Of a stretch of DNA of 64,000 nt, positions 41,203-47,853 are shown piece after piece. The notes below the pieces were generated by a model. The model saw nothing but the letters and a program-made list of their open reading frames with translations. It did not search any database and was not told where the DNA came from. Each line of letters opens with the position of its first letter. The first letter of the stretch is position 1. This DNA comes from CAVWTN01 sp963757945 (GTDB lineage Bacteria > Vulcanimicrobiota > Vulcanimicrobiia > Vulcanimicrobiales > Vulcanimicrobiaceae), in contig CAVWTN010000001.1 of assembly GCA_963757945.1 (NCBI GenBank), forward strand, positions 744,001 to 808,000, read 5' to 3'. Made by a program: the position numbers and the translations under genes.

Positions 41203-42464
41203 CGCAGAGCGCGCCGCGCGGCCTGCGGCTGCACATCGGCATCTTCGGCCGCCGCAACGTCGGGAAGTCGAGTTTGCTGAATGCGATCACGCGGCAGCAA
41301 GTGTCGATCGTCTCCGAGGTCGCGGGGACGACGACGGACCCCGTCGAGAAGCCGATGGAGTTGCTGCCCGTCGGCCCAGTGCTGTTCATCGACACCGCGG
41401 GCATCGACGACGAGGGCGCCGTCGGCGACCTGCGCGTCGCGACGACGCGGCGCGCCTTCGAGCGAACCGATCTCGGCATCGTCGTCACCGACGGCGGCTG
41501 GGGACCCTACGAGGAATCGATCGCGGCGGCGCTCGCCGAGCGCAAGACGCCGGTGATCGCCGTGCTCAACAAATGCGATCTGGCCGAGCCTCCCGCCCGG
41601 ACGCTCGAGCGGCTGGCCGAGCTGCGGCTCCCCGCCGTGCGTTCTGCGGCTGCGCTCGGCGAGGGGATCCTCGCGCTGCGCCACGCGATCGTCGAGCATG
41701 CGCCCGCGGACTTCATCGCCAATCCGGATATCCTGGGCGATCTCGTCGGCCCCGGCAACCTCGCGGTCCTCGTCGTGCCGATCGACAAAGAGGCGCCGAA
41801 AGGGCGGCTGATCCTTCCGCAGATTCAGTCGATTCGCGATCTGCTCGACAACGACGCGTATTGCCTGGTCGTCAAGGAGCGCGAGCTGCGCGCGGCGCTC
41901 GACGGACTCAAACATCCGCCGAAGCTCGTCGTCACCGACTCGCAAGCGTTCCTCAAGGTCGCGGCCGACACGCCGCCCGGCGTGCCGCTGACGAGCTTCT
42001 CGATCCTGTTCTCGCGTTTCAAAGGCGATCTCGTCAGCCAGACGCTCGGCGCGATGGCGATCGATACGCTCCGGCCCGGCGACAAGATTCTCATCGCCGA
42101 AGCGTGCGCGCACCATCCGATCGCCGAGGACATCGGCCGCGTGAAGATCCCTCGCTGGCTCGCGCAGTACGTCGGCGGTCCGCTCGACATCACGACGGTC
42201 GCAGGCAAGGACTATCCCGACGACCTGGGGCCGTACAAGCTCGTCATTCATTGCGGCGCGTGCTCGTTCAACCGCAAGGAGATGCTCAACCGCATCCTGC
42301 GCGCGAGAGCGGCCGGCGTGCCGCTCACGAATTACGGCCTGACGATCGCCTTCAGCCTCGGCCTCTTCGAACGGGCCCTGCAACCATTCCCCGCCGCCCA
42401 CGAAGCCTACCGCGCCGCGCGAGCCGCGAGGCAACAGCGTCACCCTGAGCGTCTCGAAGGGTGA
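41199..42464 (+). CDS. hydF: [FeFe]-hydrogenase maturation GTPase HydF
   Basis: 421 residues. GTPase domain: P-loop GRRNVGKSS (17-25), AGTTTDPVE, DTAGIDD and NKCD. A dimerisation domain follows. The C-terminal [4Fe-4S]-binding domain has EACAHHP (the Cys-x-His element) and later HCGAC. HydF is the scaffold that receives the HydG and HydE products and delivers the di-iron precursor to HydA. The start ATG 41199 overlaps the aspartase stop. The last residues (RHPERLEG) are encoded by a REP-like palindrome that covers the junction with hydE. Confidence 0.95.
   Translation: MTQSAPRGLRLHIGIFGRRNVGKSSLLNAITRQQVSIVSEVAGTTTDPVEKPMELLPVGPVLFIDTAGIDDEGAVGDLRVATTRRAFERTDLGIVVTDGGWGPYEESIAAALAERKTPVIAVLNKCDLAEPPARTLERLAELRLPAVRSAAALGEGILALRHAIVEHAPADFIANPDILGDLVGPGNLAVLVVPIDKEAPKGRLILPQIQSIRDLLDNDAYCLVVKERELRAALDGLKHPPKLVVTDSQAFLKVAADTPPGVPLTSFSILFSRFKGDLVSQTLGAMAIDTLRPGDKILIAEACAHHPIAEDIGRVKIPRWLAQYVGGPLDITTVAGKDYPDDLGPYKLVIHCGACSFNRKEMLNRILRARAAGVPLTNYGLTIAFSLGLFERALQPFPAAHEAYRAARAARQQRHPERLEG
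42439..42464. repeat. REP-like palindrome at the hydF/hydE junction
   Basis: Arms TCACCCT (42440-42446) and AGGGTGA (42458-42464) with an inner GAG/CTC pair form a hairpin resembling the GTCACCC...GGGTGAC repeats common between genes in many bacteria. Here it encodes the end of HydF and covers the hydE start. A related GTCACCCTGA is found at 29699-29708 after proA. Confidence 0.5.
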
Positions 42465-43624
42465 TGGAACTCGCAGCGCTGCTCCGGCAGACGACCTTCT
42501 CCGGCGCGGAGATCCAACGGCTCCTTTCGCTTTGTGCGCCCGCCGACATCGAGCGACTGCGGCAGGCCGCCTACGATCTCACGACGGCGGAGGTCGGCGA
42601 TGCGGTGCATTACCGCGGGCTGATCGAGATCTCGAACGTCTGCACGCTCGATTGCAGCTATTGCGGCATCCGCAAAGGGAATCACGCCGTCGAGCGCTAT
42701 AGCCTGAGCCGCGCGCAGGTCGTCGAGGCCGCCCTCTGGTCGGCGCGGGCCGGCTACGGATCGTGCGTGCTGCAATCGGGCGAGCGGCGCGATCCCGCGT
42801 TCGTCGAGTTCATCGAAGACTGCGTCCGCGAGATCAAGGCGGCTTCCGTCTGCGCTGCGCTCCCGGAAGGTCTCGGCATCACGCTCTCGCACGGCGAGCA
42901 AACGCCGGAGACGTACCGGCGCTGGAAGGCGGCCGGGGCTCATCGCTATCTGCTGCGGATCGAAACCTCGAATCCGGAACTCTTCGCGCGGATCCATCCC
43001 GCAGGTCAGCGGTTCGAGACGCGCGTGCGCGCCCTCGACGATCTCCGCGACACCGGTTATCAGGTGGGCACCGGCGTGATGATCGGGATCCCCGGTCAGA
43101 CCCTCGCCGATCTCGCAGCCGACATCCGCTTCTTCGCCGGGCGCGATATCGACATGATCGGCATGGGACCGTACATCACCGCCCCGGGGAGCGCGATGGC
43201 CGATCGCGGCATGCTCGAAACGCAGACGCTGTTGCAGCTGTCCCTCTCCATGATCGCGGTGACGCGACTCGTCTTGCGCGACGTCAACATCGCCGCGACG
43301 ACGGCCCTGCAAGCGCTCGTCCCCGACGGACGCGAGCGCGGTATTTCGTTCGGCGCGAACGTCACGATGCCCAATCTCACGCCGCGCGAGGTGCGCAAGA
43401 ACTATCAGCTCTATGACGGCAAGCCGTGCATCGACGAAGCGCGCGCGGAGTGCCGGAGCTGCCTCGAAGGGCGCGTCATCTCGATGGGCCGCCGCGTCGG
43501 CTGGAACAGCTGGGGCGATTCCCGTCATTACGGGCGCCGCGTGGCCGGCCCGCCGGCGGGCACGCATCCCCGCAGGCCGGCGCCGCACTCAACTCAGCCA
43601 CACGAGCGGGCGAACGCGCAATAA
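42464..43624 (+). CDS. hydE: [FeFe]-hydrogenase maturase HydE (radical SAM)
   Basis: 386 residues from ATG 42464, overlapping the hydF stop by one base (TGATG); a GTG three bases earlier would add one Met. The radical-SAM motif is CTLDCSYC (Cys60, 64, 67). YRGLIEISNVC, YGSCVLQSGE, LRIETSNPELFARIHP and MGPYITAPGS are typical of HydE, which processes the HydG iron complex. The C-terminal region carries two more cysteines (ARAECRSC), like the optional second cluster. The tail (GPPAGTHPRRPAPH) is disordered. It is the last gene of the hydrogenase operon. Confidence 0.95.
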   Translation: MELAALLRQTTFSGAEIQRLLSLCAPADIERLRQAAYDLTTAEVGDAVHYRGLIEISNVCTLDCSYCGIRKGNHAVERYSLSRAQVVEAALWSARAGYGSCVLQSGERRDPAFVEFIEDCVREIKAASVCAALPEGLGITLSHGEQTPETYRRWKAAGAHRYLLRIETSNPELFARIHPAGQRFETRVRALDDLRDTGYQVGTGVMIGIPGQTLADLAADIRFFAGRDIDMIGMGPYITAPGSAMADRGMLETQTLLQLSLSMIAVTRLVLRDVNIAATTALQALVPDGRERGISFGANVTMPNLTPREVRKNYQLYDGKPCIDEARAECRSCLEGRVISMGRRVGWNSWGDSRHYGRRVAGPPAGTHPRRPAPHSTQPHERANAQ

Positions 43625-43676
43625 GCGGTCCATCTACGGCTCGCCAGCTTGCGCCTGACCTTGATATCCATACAGC

Positions 43677-43934
43677 ATGGCCATCTTCAAGGCAAAGCTC
43701 ACGAGTAAGAACCAGCTCACCTTACCGGCAGGCGTCATGGCGTTGCTTCACGCGCGGCCGGGCGGCGTCGTCTCCACCTCGGTCGACGAGGATAGCGGGA
43801 CCGTCACGGTCGCCGGCCCGGACTTCGGCGAACGGCTGGCGCCGTGGCTCGGGCGCTGGGCGGCGGACGAACACGGTGCGACCACCGGAGAGATCGACAC
43901 CTGGCTCCGGGAAATCCGTGGGGCGCGCGAATAG
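43677..43934 (+). CDS. AbrB/SpoVT-type antitoxin-like protein
   Basis: 85 residues. The N-terminal AbrB-like swapped-hairpin DNA-binding motif reads MAIFKAKLTSKNQLTLPAGVM, as in VapB-type antitoxins. The C-terminal part (WLGRWAADEHGATTGEIDTWLREIRG) would contact a PIN toxin. The toxin gene that follows 4 bp later is frameshifted, so this antitoxin has probably lost its partner. Confidence 0.8.
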   Translation: MAIFKAKLTSKNQLTLPAGVMALLHARPGGVVSTSVDEDSGTVTVAGPDFGERLAPWLGRWAADEHGATTGEIDTWLREIRGARE

Positions 43935-43938
43935 GGCG

Positions 43939-44177
43939 GTGACGACGACGGCTCTCGATACGAACAAACTCGTCCACTTGCTCGCGCGCGCCGACACGGA
44001 AGAACCAAGGCGCTCGGTACAGATCATCTCGAAGCGGCGCAGCGTGGGCCGCTCGCCGTCTGCGCCGTCGTCTATGCAGAGCTCGGCGCCCATCCGCGCG
44101 CCACTCCGGAAGAGATCGATCGAATGCTCGACGATCTCCGCATCAGGATCGATTGCCGCTCGAAAAGGATCGCCGGC
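43939..44177 (+). pseudogene. VapC-like PIN toxin, frameshifted and truncated
   Basis: Reading from GTG 43939 gives TTTALDTNKLVHLLARADTEE, the PIN-domain start with the first acidic residue. The frame then changes near 44000-44015. The continuation in another frame is DHLEAAQRGPLAVCAVVYAE followed by EEIDRMLDDLRIRID, a normal PIN middle part. The C-terminal active-site half (third and fourth acidic residues) is missing. The sequence runs instead into the YCII-like gene in the same frame. It is very likely inactive. Confidence 0.75.
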
Positions 44178-44488
44178 ATGGCCTACTACGTTGTGATTCG
44201 TGAGCGAGGCGCGGCCTGGAATTGGTCGTTGCCGATGCGCAGGCAGACGGAATGGGACGCGCATGCTGCGTTCATGGATGCGCTTGTGGACAAGCGAATC
44301 ATCCTCGCAGGCGGCGCGCTCGGAGGCGAGGACGACGCCAAGCGCGTCTTGCACATCGTGAACGCGCCGGAGGGGCCACAGAGACGGCAATCGAGACGAT
44401 TCTGGCCGACGACCCATGGACGCCGCTGAACTTGCTGAGAACGGTGCGCATCGAGCCGTGGACCATACTGCTGGGAGGTTTCGACTGA
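44178..44488 (+). pseudogene. YCII-related protein, frameshifted
   Basis: From ATG 44178 the sequence reads MAYYVVIRERGAAWNWSLP, then EWDAHAAFMDALVDKRIILA and DDAKRVLHIVNAPE, a YCII-like dimeric alpha/beta domain. A one-base shift near the GGGG at 44372-44375 is needed to continue with ETAIETILADDPWTPLNLL and VRIEPWTILLGG in another frame, which is the expected C-terminus. Its 5' end is joined in frame to the PIN remnant, suggesting a deletion brought them together. Confidence 0.75.
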
Positions 44489-44659
44489 ACTGAGTGTACG
44501 CGGTGTACTGCGACGGCGACACGCAGATCCAGCCCGCGCTCGCCGCGGTCACGTGAATCGCAAAAGCTCAGCGAGCGCGTGGCGCGGCACTACAGACGCC
44601 GGAGCGCACGAGAGGCAATGCTCTCTCGCGCGCCGGCAGGACGTCGCGGACGAAAGCCG

Positions 44660-44974
44660 CTAGCTCTTCACGTCTCTCTTTAGCGCATCGACTTCCGCTT
44701 GTGCTTTTTCGTTGATCTTCTGCGTCGCTTCGGCAACGTGTTCTTTCGCGGCCAGCTCGTGTTCGCGATGTCTACGCTCGGCCTCCGCCGCGTCCTGATG
44801 GACTTGTTTGCTAACGGCGTCCTTGACGTCCGCCACGTCCGCCTTGAAGAGCTCGTGGCCGCCGCGAATCGCCTCTTTGGCACCGTGCGCGGCGGCGTCG
44901 ATGTTCTCTTTGGCTCGTTCGGCGGCAGCGTGAATCTTCTGACCGATCGTGTTCGACGAATTCTCAGTTGACAT
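44660..44974 (-). CDS. Small coiled-coil protein
   Basis: 104 residues from ATG 44974, with a GGAGGAACAC ribosome site. It is almost wholly helical with Ala/Lys/Glu/His heptads (IHAAAERAKENIDAAAHGAKEA, AERRHREHELAAKEHVAEA), reminiscent of LEA-like or YtxH-type stress proteins, but there is no membrane segment. It is divergent from a second Ala-rich helical gene at 45291, and both precede a DUF1269 gene. The context suggests a general stress group. No family can be named. Confidence 0.6.
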   Translation of the reverse strand: MSTENSSNTIGQKIHAAAERAKENIDAAAHGAKEAIRGGHELFKADVADVKDAVSKQVHQDAAEAERRHREHELAAKEHVAEATQKINEKAQAEVDALKRDVKS

Positions 44975-45290
44975 GTGTTCCTCCATCAACAGTGCGTGAT
45001 CGCTATAGTGCGGCGTACCATCCGATCTTGCACCGCCGATTGAACGCTGTCAGCAAAGTAACGGTTTACAAGATCGGGCGCCGCCGGTCGCGCCGAAATT
45101 GGTCAAGTACCAATTGGCAGACGGCCTTGGCGAGAGCCGCTAGACTCTACCCTTGGGTGCTGCTACGGCTACGCCGCGACCGGGCGAACGTTCCGATGGG
45201 GACGTCGCTCCAGGGGGAACGCGGCTCACTTGCCGGCAGCGCCGGGGGCCCAACGAACCTAGCCCATCCGAACCACTCTTGGAGGAAACG
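44975..45290. other. Divergent promoter region between two coiled-coil genes
   Basis: 316 bp. The only clear structure is a palindrome at 45097-45115. No gene-like ORF is supported; the Arg-rich ORFs across it look like GC-rich filler. Confidence 0.4.
45097..45115. promoter_or_regulatory. Palindrome AATTGGT-CAAGT-ACCAATT
   Basis: Perfect 7-bp arms around a 5-bp centre, AT-rich, in the divergent intergenic region. It is a plausible operator for one or both flanking genes. Confidence 0.45.
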
Positions 45291-45662
45291 ATGACCACCA
45301 TTACTGACGCATTGGGTCGCGCTCGCAGCGAGGCCCAAGAGCTCCACAAACAGATCGAAGCGAACACGGCAAAGAATCACGCGGCGCTAAAGGCCGACAT
45401 TCAAGAGGCCGGAGTTCGAGCGAAGCAACTCGCCTCGTCGCTCAAAGCGACGGCTGACGGACAGCGCGCCGATGCGAAGCACCACGTCAAGGATGCGATT
45501 TCCAAGCTCGAGGATCTCGCAAAGCATGCGCACGATGTCGCAAGCGCCGGAGAGGCGCAACTCAAGGAAAAGAATCTCGCGATGCTCGAGCAGGCCGGCA
45601 GCGCGCTGCGGAGCCTGAGCCAAGCCCTTGCCGCGGATCGCTCAAAGGCGGGGAAGGCGTAA
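45291..45662 (+). CDS. Small Ala-rich helical protein
   Basis: 123 residues from ATG 45291 (GGAGGAAACG ahead). It is entirely helical with repeated Ala/Lys/His/Gln heptads (ARSEAQELHKQIEANTAKNH, KQLASSLKATADGQRADAKH). It resembles phasin- or LEA-like coiled coils; nothing diagnostic is seen. It is 2 bp from the downstream DUF1269 gene, so the two are probably co-translated. Confidence 0.62.
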   Translation: MTTITDALGRARSEAQELHKQIEANTAKNHAALKADIQEAGVRAKQLASSLKATADGQRADAKHHVKDAISKLEDLAKHAHDVASAGEAQLKEKNLAMLEQAGSALRSLSQALAADRSKAGKA

Positions 45663-45664
45663 TC

Positions 45665-46264
45665 ATGGACAACTACGTCGCCATCGTCTTCAACAACGTC
45701 GACGCCGCCACCGACGGTCTTCACGAGCTTTGGAAGCTCGATCTTCGCGGCGACATCACCGTGCACGGTGCAGCAGTGCTGCATCGCGATCGATACGGCT
45801 ACATCCAGGTCGCGACGAAGCACACCGATCCCGGCCTTCGGACCGCCATCGGCATCGGCGTCGGAGCGCTCCTCGGCGCCTTGGCGGGGCCGGTCGGCGT
45901 CGCGGCAGGCGTCGCCGGCGCTTCGACCATCGTTGCCGGCACGGCCGCCGGAATCGGCGCCGCGACCGGGGGCGTCATCGGCCTGACCGCCGATGCGGTG
46001 AAATCCGGCGAGCATGAAGAGGCCGCCTATGAGAGCGGCTTCGTCCTGGATCGCGGGCAGTCGGCCGTGATCGCCGAGATCTCCGAGGACTGGACGACAC
46101 CGCTGGATACGGCCATGAAGGCTCTCGGCGGCAAGATCTATCGCCGGCCCAAAGGCGCTGTCCGGAAGGACTCAATCGATCCCGGGCTCGGCACCTACCC
46201 GGACTACCCGTATTACCCGTACCATCTGTACCCCTACGACTACGACCCCTACTGGGCCGCGTAG
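45665..46264 (+). CDS. DUF1269-family protein, paralog 1
   Basis: 199 residues. It starts MDNYVAIVFNNVDAATDGLH (ferredoxin-like half), has a Gly/Ala-rich glycine-zipper segment (near 62-105, GALLGALAGPVGVAAGVAGA) and a second alpha/beta half (SAVIAEISEDWTTPLDTAMKALGGKIYRRP). The tail is very Tyr/Pro-rich (PDYPYYPYHLYPYDYDPYW). DUF1269 proteins are membrane-associated and of unknown function. Two more copies lie at 46761 and 51789 with the same plan. It follows a helical gene by 2 bp and is closed by a strong terminator. Confidence 0.85.
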   Translation: MDNYVAIVFNNVDAATDGLHELWKLDLRGDITVHGAAVLHRDRYGYIQVATKHTDPGLRTAIGIGVGALLGALAGPVGVAAGVAGASTIVAGTAAGIGAATGGVIGLTADAVKSGEHEEAAYESGFVLDRGQSAVIAEISEDWTTPLDTAMKALGGKIYRRPKGAVRKDSIDPGLGTYPDYPYYPYHLYPYDYDPYWAA

Positions 46265-46273
46265 CCGCACTGG

Positions 46274-46313
46274 CGAGGGCGAGCGATACATCGCTCGCCC
46301 TCGTTTCGTTTTC
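46274..46313 (+). terminator. Rho-independent terminator
   Basis: CGAGGGCGAGCGAT and its exact complement (46290-46303) form a 14-bp stem with a 2-nt centre, followed by TTTCGTTTTC. It closes the transcript ending with the DUF1269 gene. Confidence 0.85.
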
Positions 46314-46362
46314 GGCCGAGCTGCGACGTCGTGACGACCTGGAAACCCTTGGCGAAGTGCCG

Positions 46363-46725
46363 CTACGAGTTGCGCTTCAACAGCCAGTGCAGCAGAAACA
46401 GGAAGCCCGGCGCCGCGAGCGCGACGAAAGCGAAGCCTTTCGGAAAACCTGAGGATATGATCCGGTGTGCAGCATAGAAGCCGGCGAGGCTCGCGATCGT
46501 GATGCCCGCGCCGACGCCTTCCCAGCGCCAGGCCACGAGCATTCCTAGGCAGATGCCGAGCGGGAAGAACAGAAAGAGAACGAGTTCGTTCGCGCTGAGC
46601 TTCGAGAGCTGCGAAAGGCCCGCTCCTTCCCCAAACGCGAACAAGAGCACGACGCCGACGGCGGCGATGCTCAAGACTCTGGCCAGCCACTTCAGCGCGA
46701 GCAACGAGCCTGCGGTGTTCGTCAT
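46363..46725 (-). CDS. Small integral membrane protein (four helices)
   Basis: 120 residues with four predicted transmembrane helices (about 10-30, 46-66, 72-90, 93-115). It looks like a DUF7670-type small membrane protein (LLFAFGEGAGLSQLS, LFLFFPLGICLGMLVAWRWEGVGA). Function is unknown. It is convergent with DUF1269 paralog 1 and downstream of paralog 2 on the same strand (35 bp), so it may be co-transcribed with the latter. Confidence 0.72.
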   Translation of the reverse strand: MTNTAGSLLALKWLARVLSIAAVGVVLLFAFGEGAGLSQLSKLSANELVLFLFFPLGICLGMLVAWRWEGVGAGITIASLAGFYAAHRIISSGFPKGFAFVALAAPGFLFLLHWLLKRNS

Positions 46726-46760
46726 CGAGCCATGCTCCTCGTGCGCGCGAATTCGGCCGG

Positions 46761-47297
46761 CTATGAAGCTGTCTCCTGCTCGAAGCGAGGTCGATACTCG
46801 TCCGGCACGAGCGCGTCGGGATAGTGGAAGTTCATGTCCGTGTCATCGCGAACGCTGCTCACCGGACGACGGTACACCGTGCCGCCGAGCGGGCCCATGA
46901 CCGCGCCGATCGGCCGATCTTCGTTGTCGGTCACCTCTGCGATCACTGCGAACTGCCCGTCTTTGAGGCTCGAGCCGGCCTCGCGAACGGCTTGCTCGCG
47001 CTCCCTTGATTTGAGCGCCTCCGCGACGTCGCTCGTTGCGCCGCCGATGTGGATGGCCGCGCCGACCGGATCGGCGAGCGCGCCGATCACGGTGCCGAGC
47101 GTAAAGCCGGCCGCGGTCCGAAGGCCCTGATCGTTGCGTGGTTGCATCACGACGTCGATGCGTCCGCGATCGTTCCGCCGGATGACGCCGGCAGCGTGCA
47201 CCGTGAGCTCGTGACGACGATCCAGATCCCGAATCGCGTGTAACCCTTCGACGGCTTGGACCTCGATGTCGAAGACGATCGCGACGTAGTTGTTCAT
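46761..47297 (-). CDS. DUF1269-family protein, paralog 2 (diverged)
   Basis: 178 residues starting MNNYVAIVFDIEVQAVEGLHA. It shares the N-terminal strand-helix, the central segment (now shorter and less Gly-rich: GTVIGALADPVGAAIHIGG) and the C-terminal GQFAVIAEVTDN...GPLGGTVYRRP with paralogs 1 and 3, but is more diverged and lacks the Tyr-rich tail. A plausible site AAGGTGAAGG precedes the ATG. Confidence 0.82.
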   Translation of the reverse strand: MNNYVAIVFDIEVQAVEGLHAIRDLDRRHELTVHAAGVIRRNDRGRIDVVMQPRNDQGLRTAAGFTLGTVIGALADPVGAAIHIGGATSDVAEALKSREREQAVREAGSSLKDGQFAVIAEVTDNEDRPIGAVMGPLGGTVYRRPVSSVRDDTDMNFHYPDALVPDEYRPRFEQETAS

Positions 47298-47339
47298 GCC
47301 TTCACCTTTGCCGGCTCCGTTACGTTTCGTTTGGAGGCG

Positions 47340-47657
47340 CTACTCGATGCGCAGTGAGCGAAGCTCCGGTATCGCGGCGGAGAACAGCTCGATGCGTTCC
47401 GACGGTGAGACCGTCAATACGTCCGCAAGGCGGTCCAGCAACGCGGTCGACGGCCGGACGTCGGCGTCCGACTCGAGCACCGCGTACCAGACGCGCGAGA
47501 CGCCGATCGCCTCGGCGAGCTCCTCTTGCGTAACTTTCTTCCCGTGCTTCACCGGGAGCCGTTCGTAGGATCCTAACCGCTTCGCACCGGGATCGATCCG
47601 GAGCCGAAACTCCTTGAGCAGAGCGTGACGAGGAAGTTGAGCGATCACGGCAAGCAT
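47340..47657 (-). CDS. HTH (XRE-type) transcriptional regulator
   Basis: 105 residues. The helix-turn-helix is KVTQEELAEAIGVSRVWYAVLESDADVRPSTALLDRLADVL, followed by SPSERIELF, which resembles the HTH end of MmyB-like/XRE regulators. The first 30 residues are Arg/Leu-rich. It is divergent from the STAND regulator whose own HTH it resembles in outline (QEELAERAGLSFVSVGALERG); both may bind the palindromes between them. Confidence 0.78.
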   Translation of the reverse strand: MLAVIAQLPRHALLKEFRLRIDPGAKRLGSYERLPVKHGKKVTQEELAEAIGVSRVWYAVLESDADVRPSTALLDRLADVLTVSPSERIELFSAAIPELRSLRIE

Positions 47658-47789
47658 TGCCTTTCTGAGCAGTGGCTACCCCCATGATGGAAGAGTCGCG
47701 GCATCGGAACCACCCACGTTCGCTCTACATCCCGGCTATGTTTCGTGCGCACGCTCCGCCGCGGGAGGAGACAAACTCCGGTTCACCTA

Positions 47790-47820
47790 TACAACGCTTG
47801 TACGTAACCTCTACAGTTAC
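47790..47820. promoter_or_regulatory. Two small palindromes between divergent HTH genes
   Basis: TACAA-CGC-TTGTA (47790-47802) and GTAAC-CTCTACA-GTTAC (47804-47820) lie about 35-65 bp before the STAND start. They could be operators for either HTH protein. Confidence 0.35.
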
Positions 47821-47853
47821 TCGACGGTTGACGCCGCGGAGGGCCAAAGAGCG

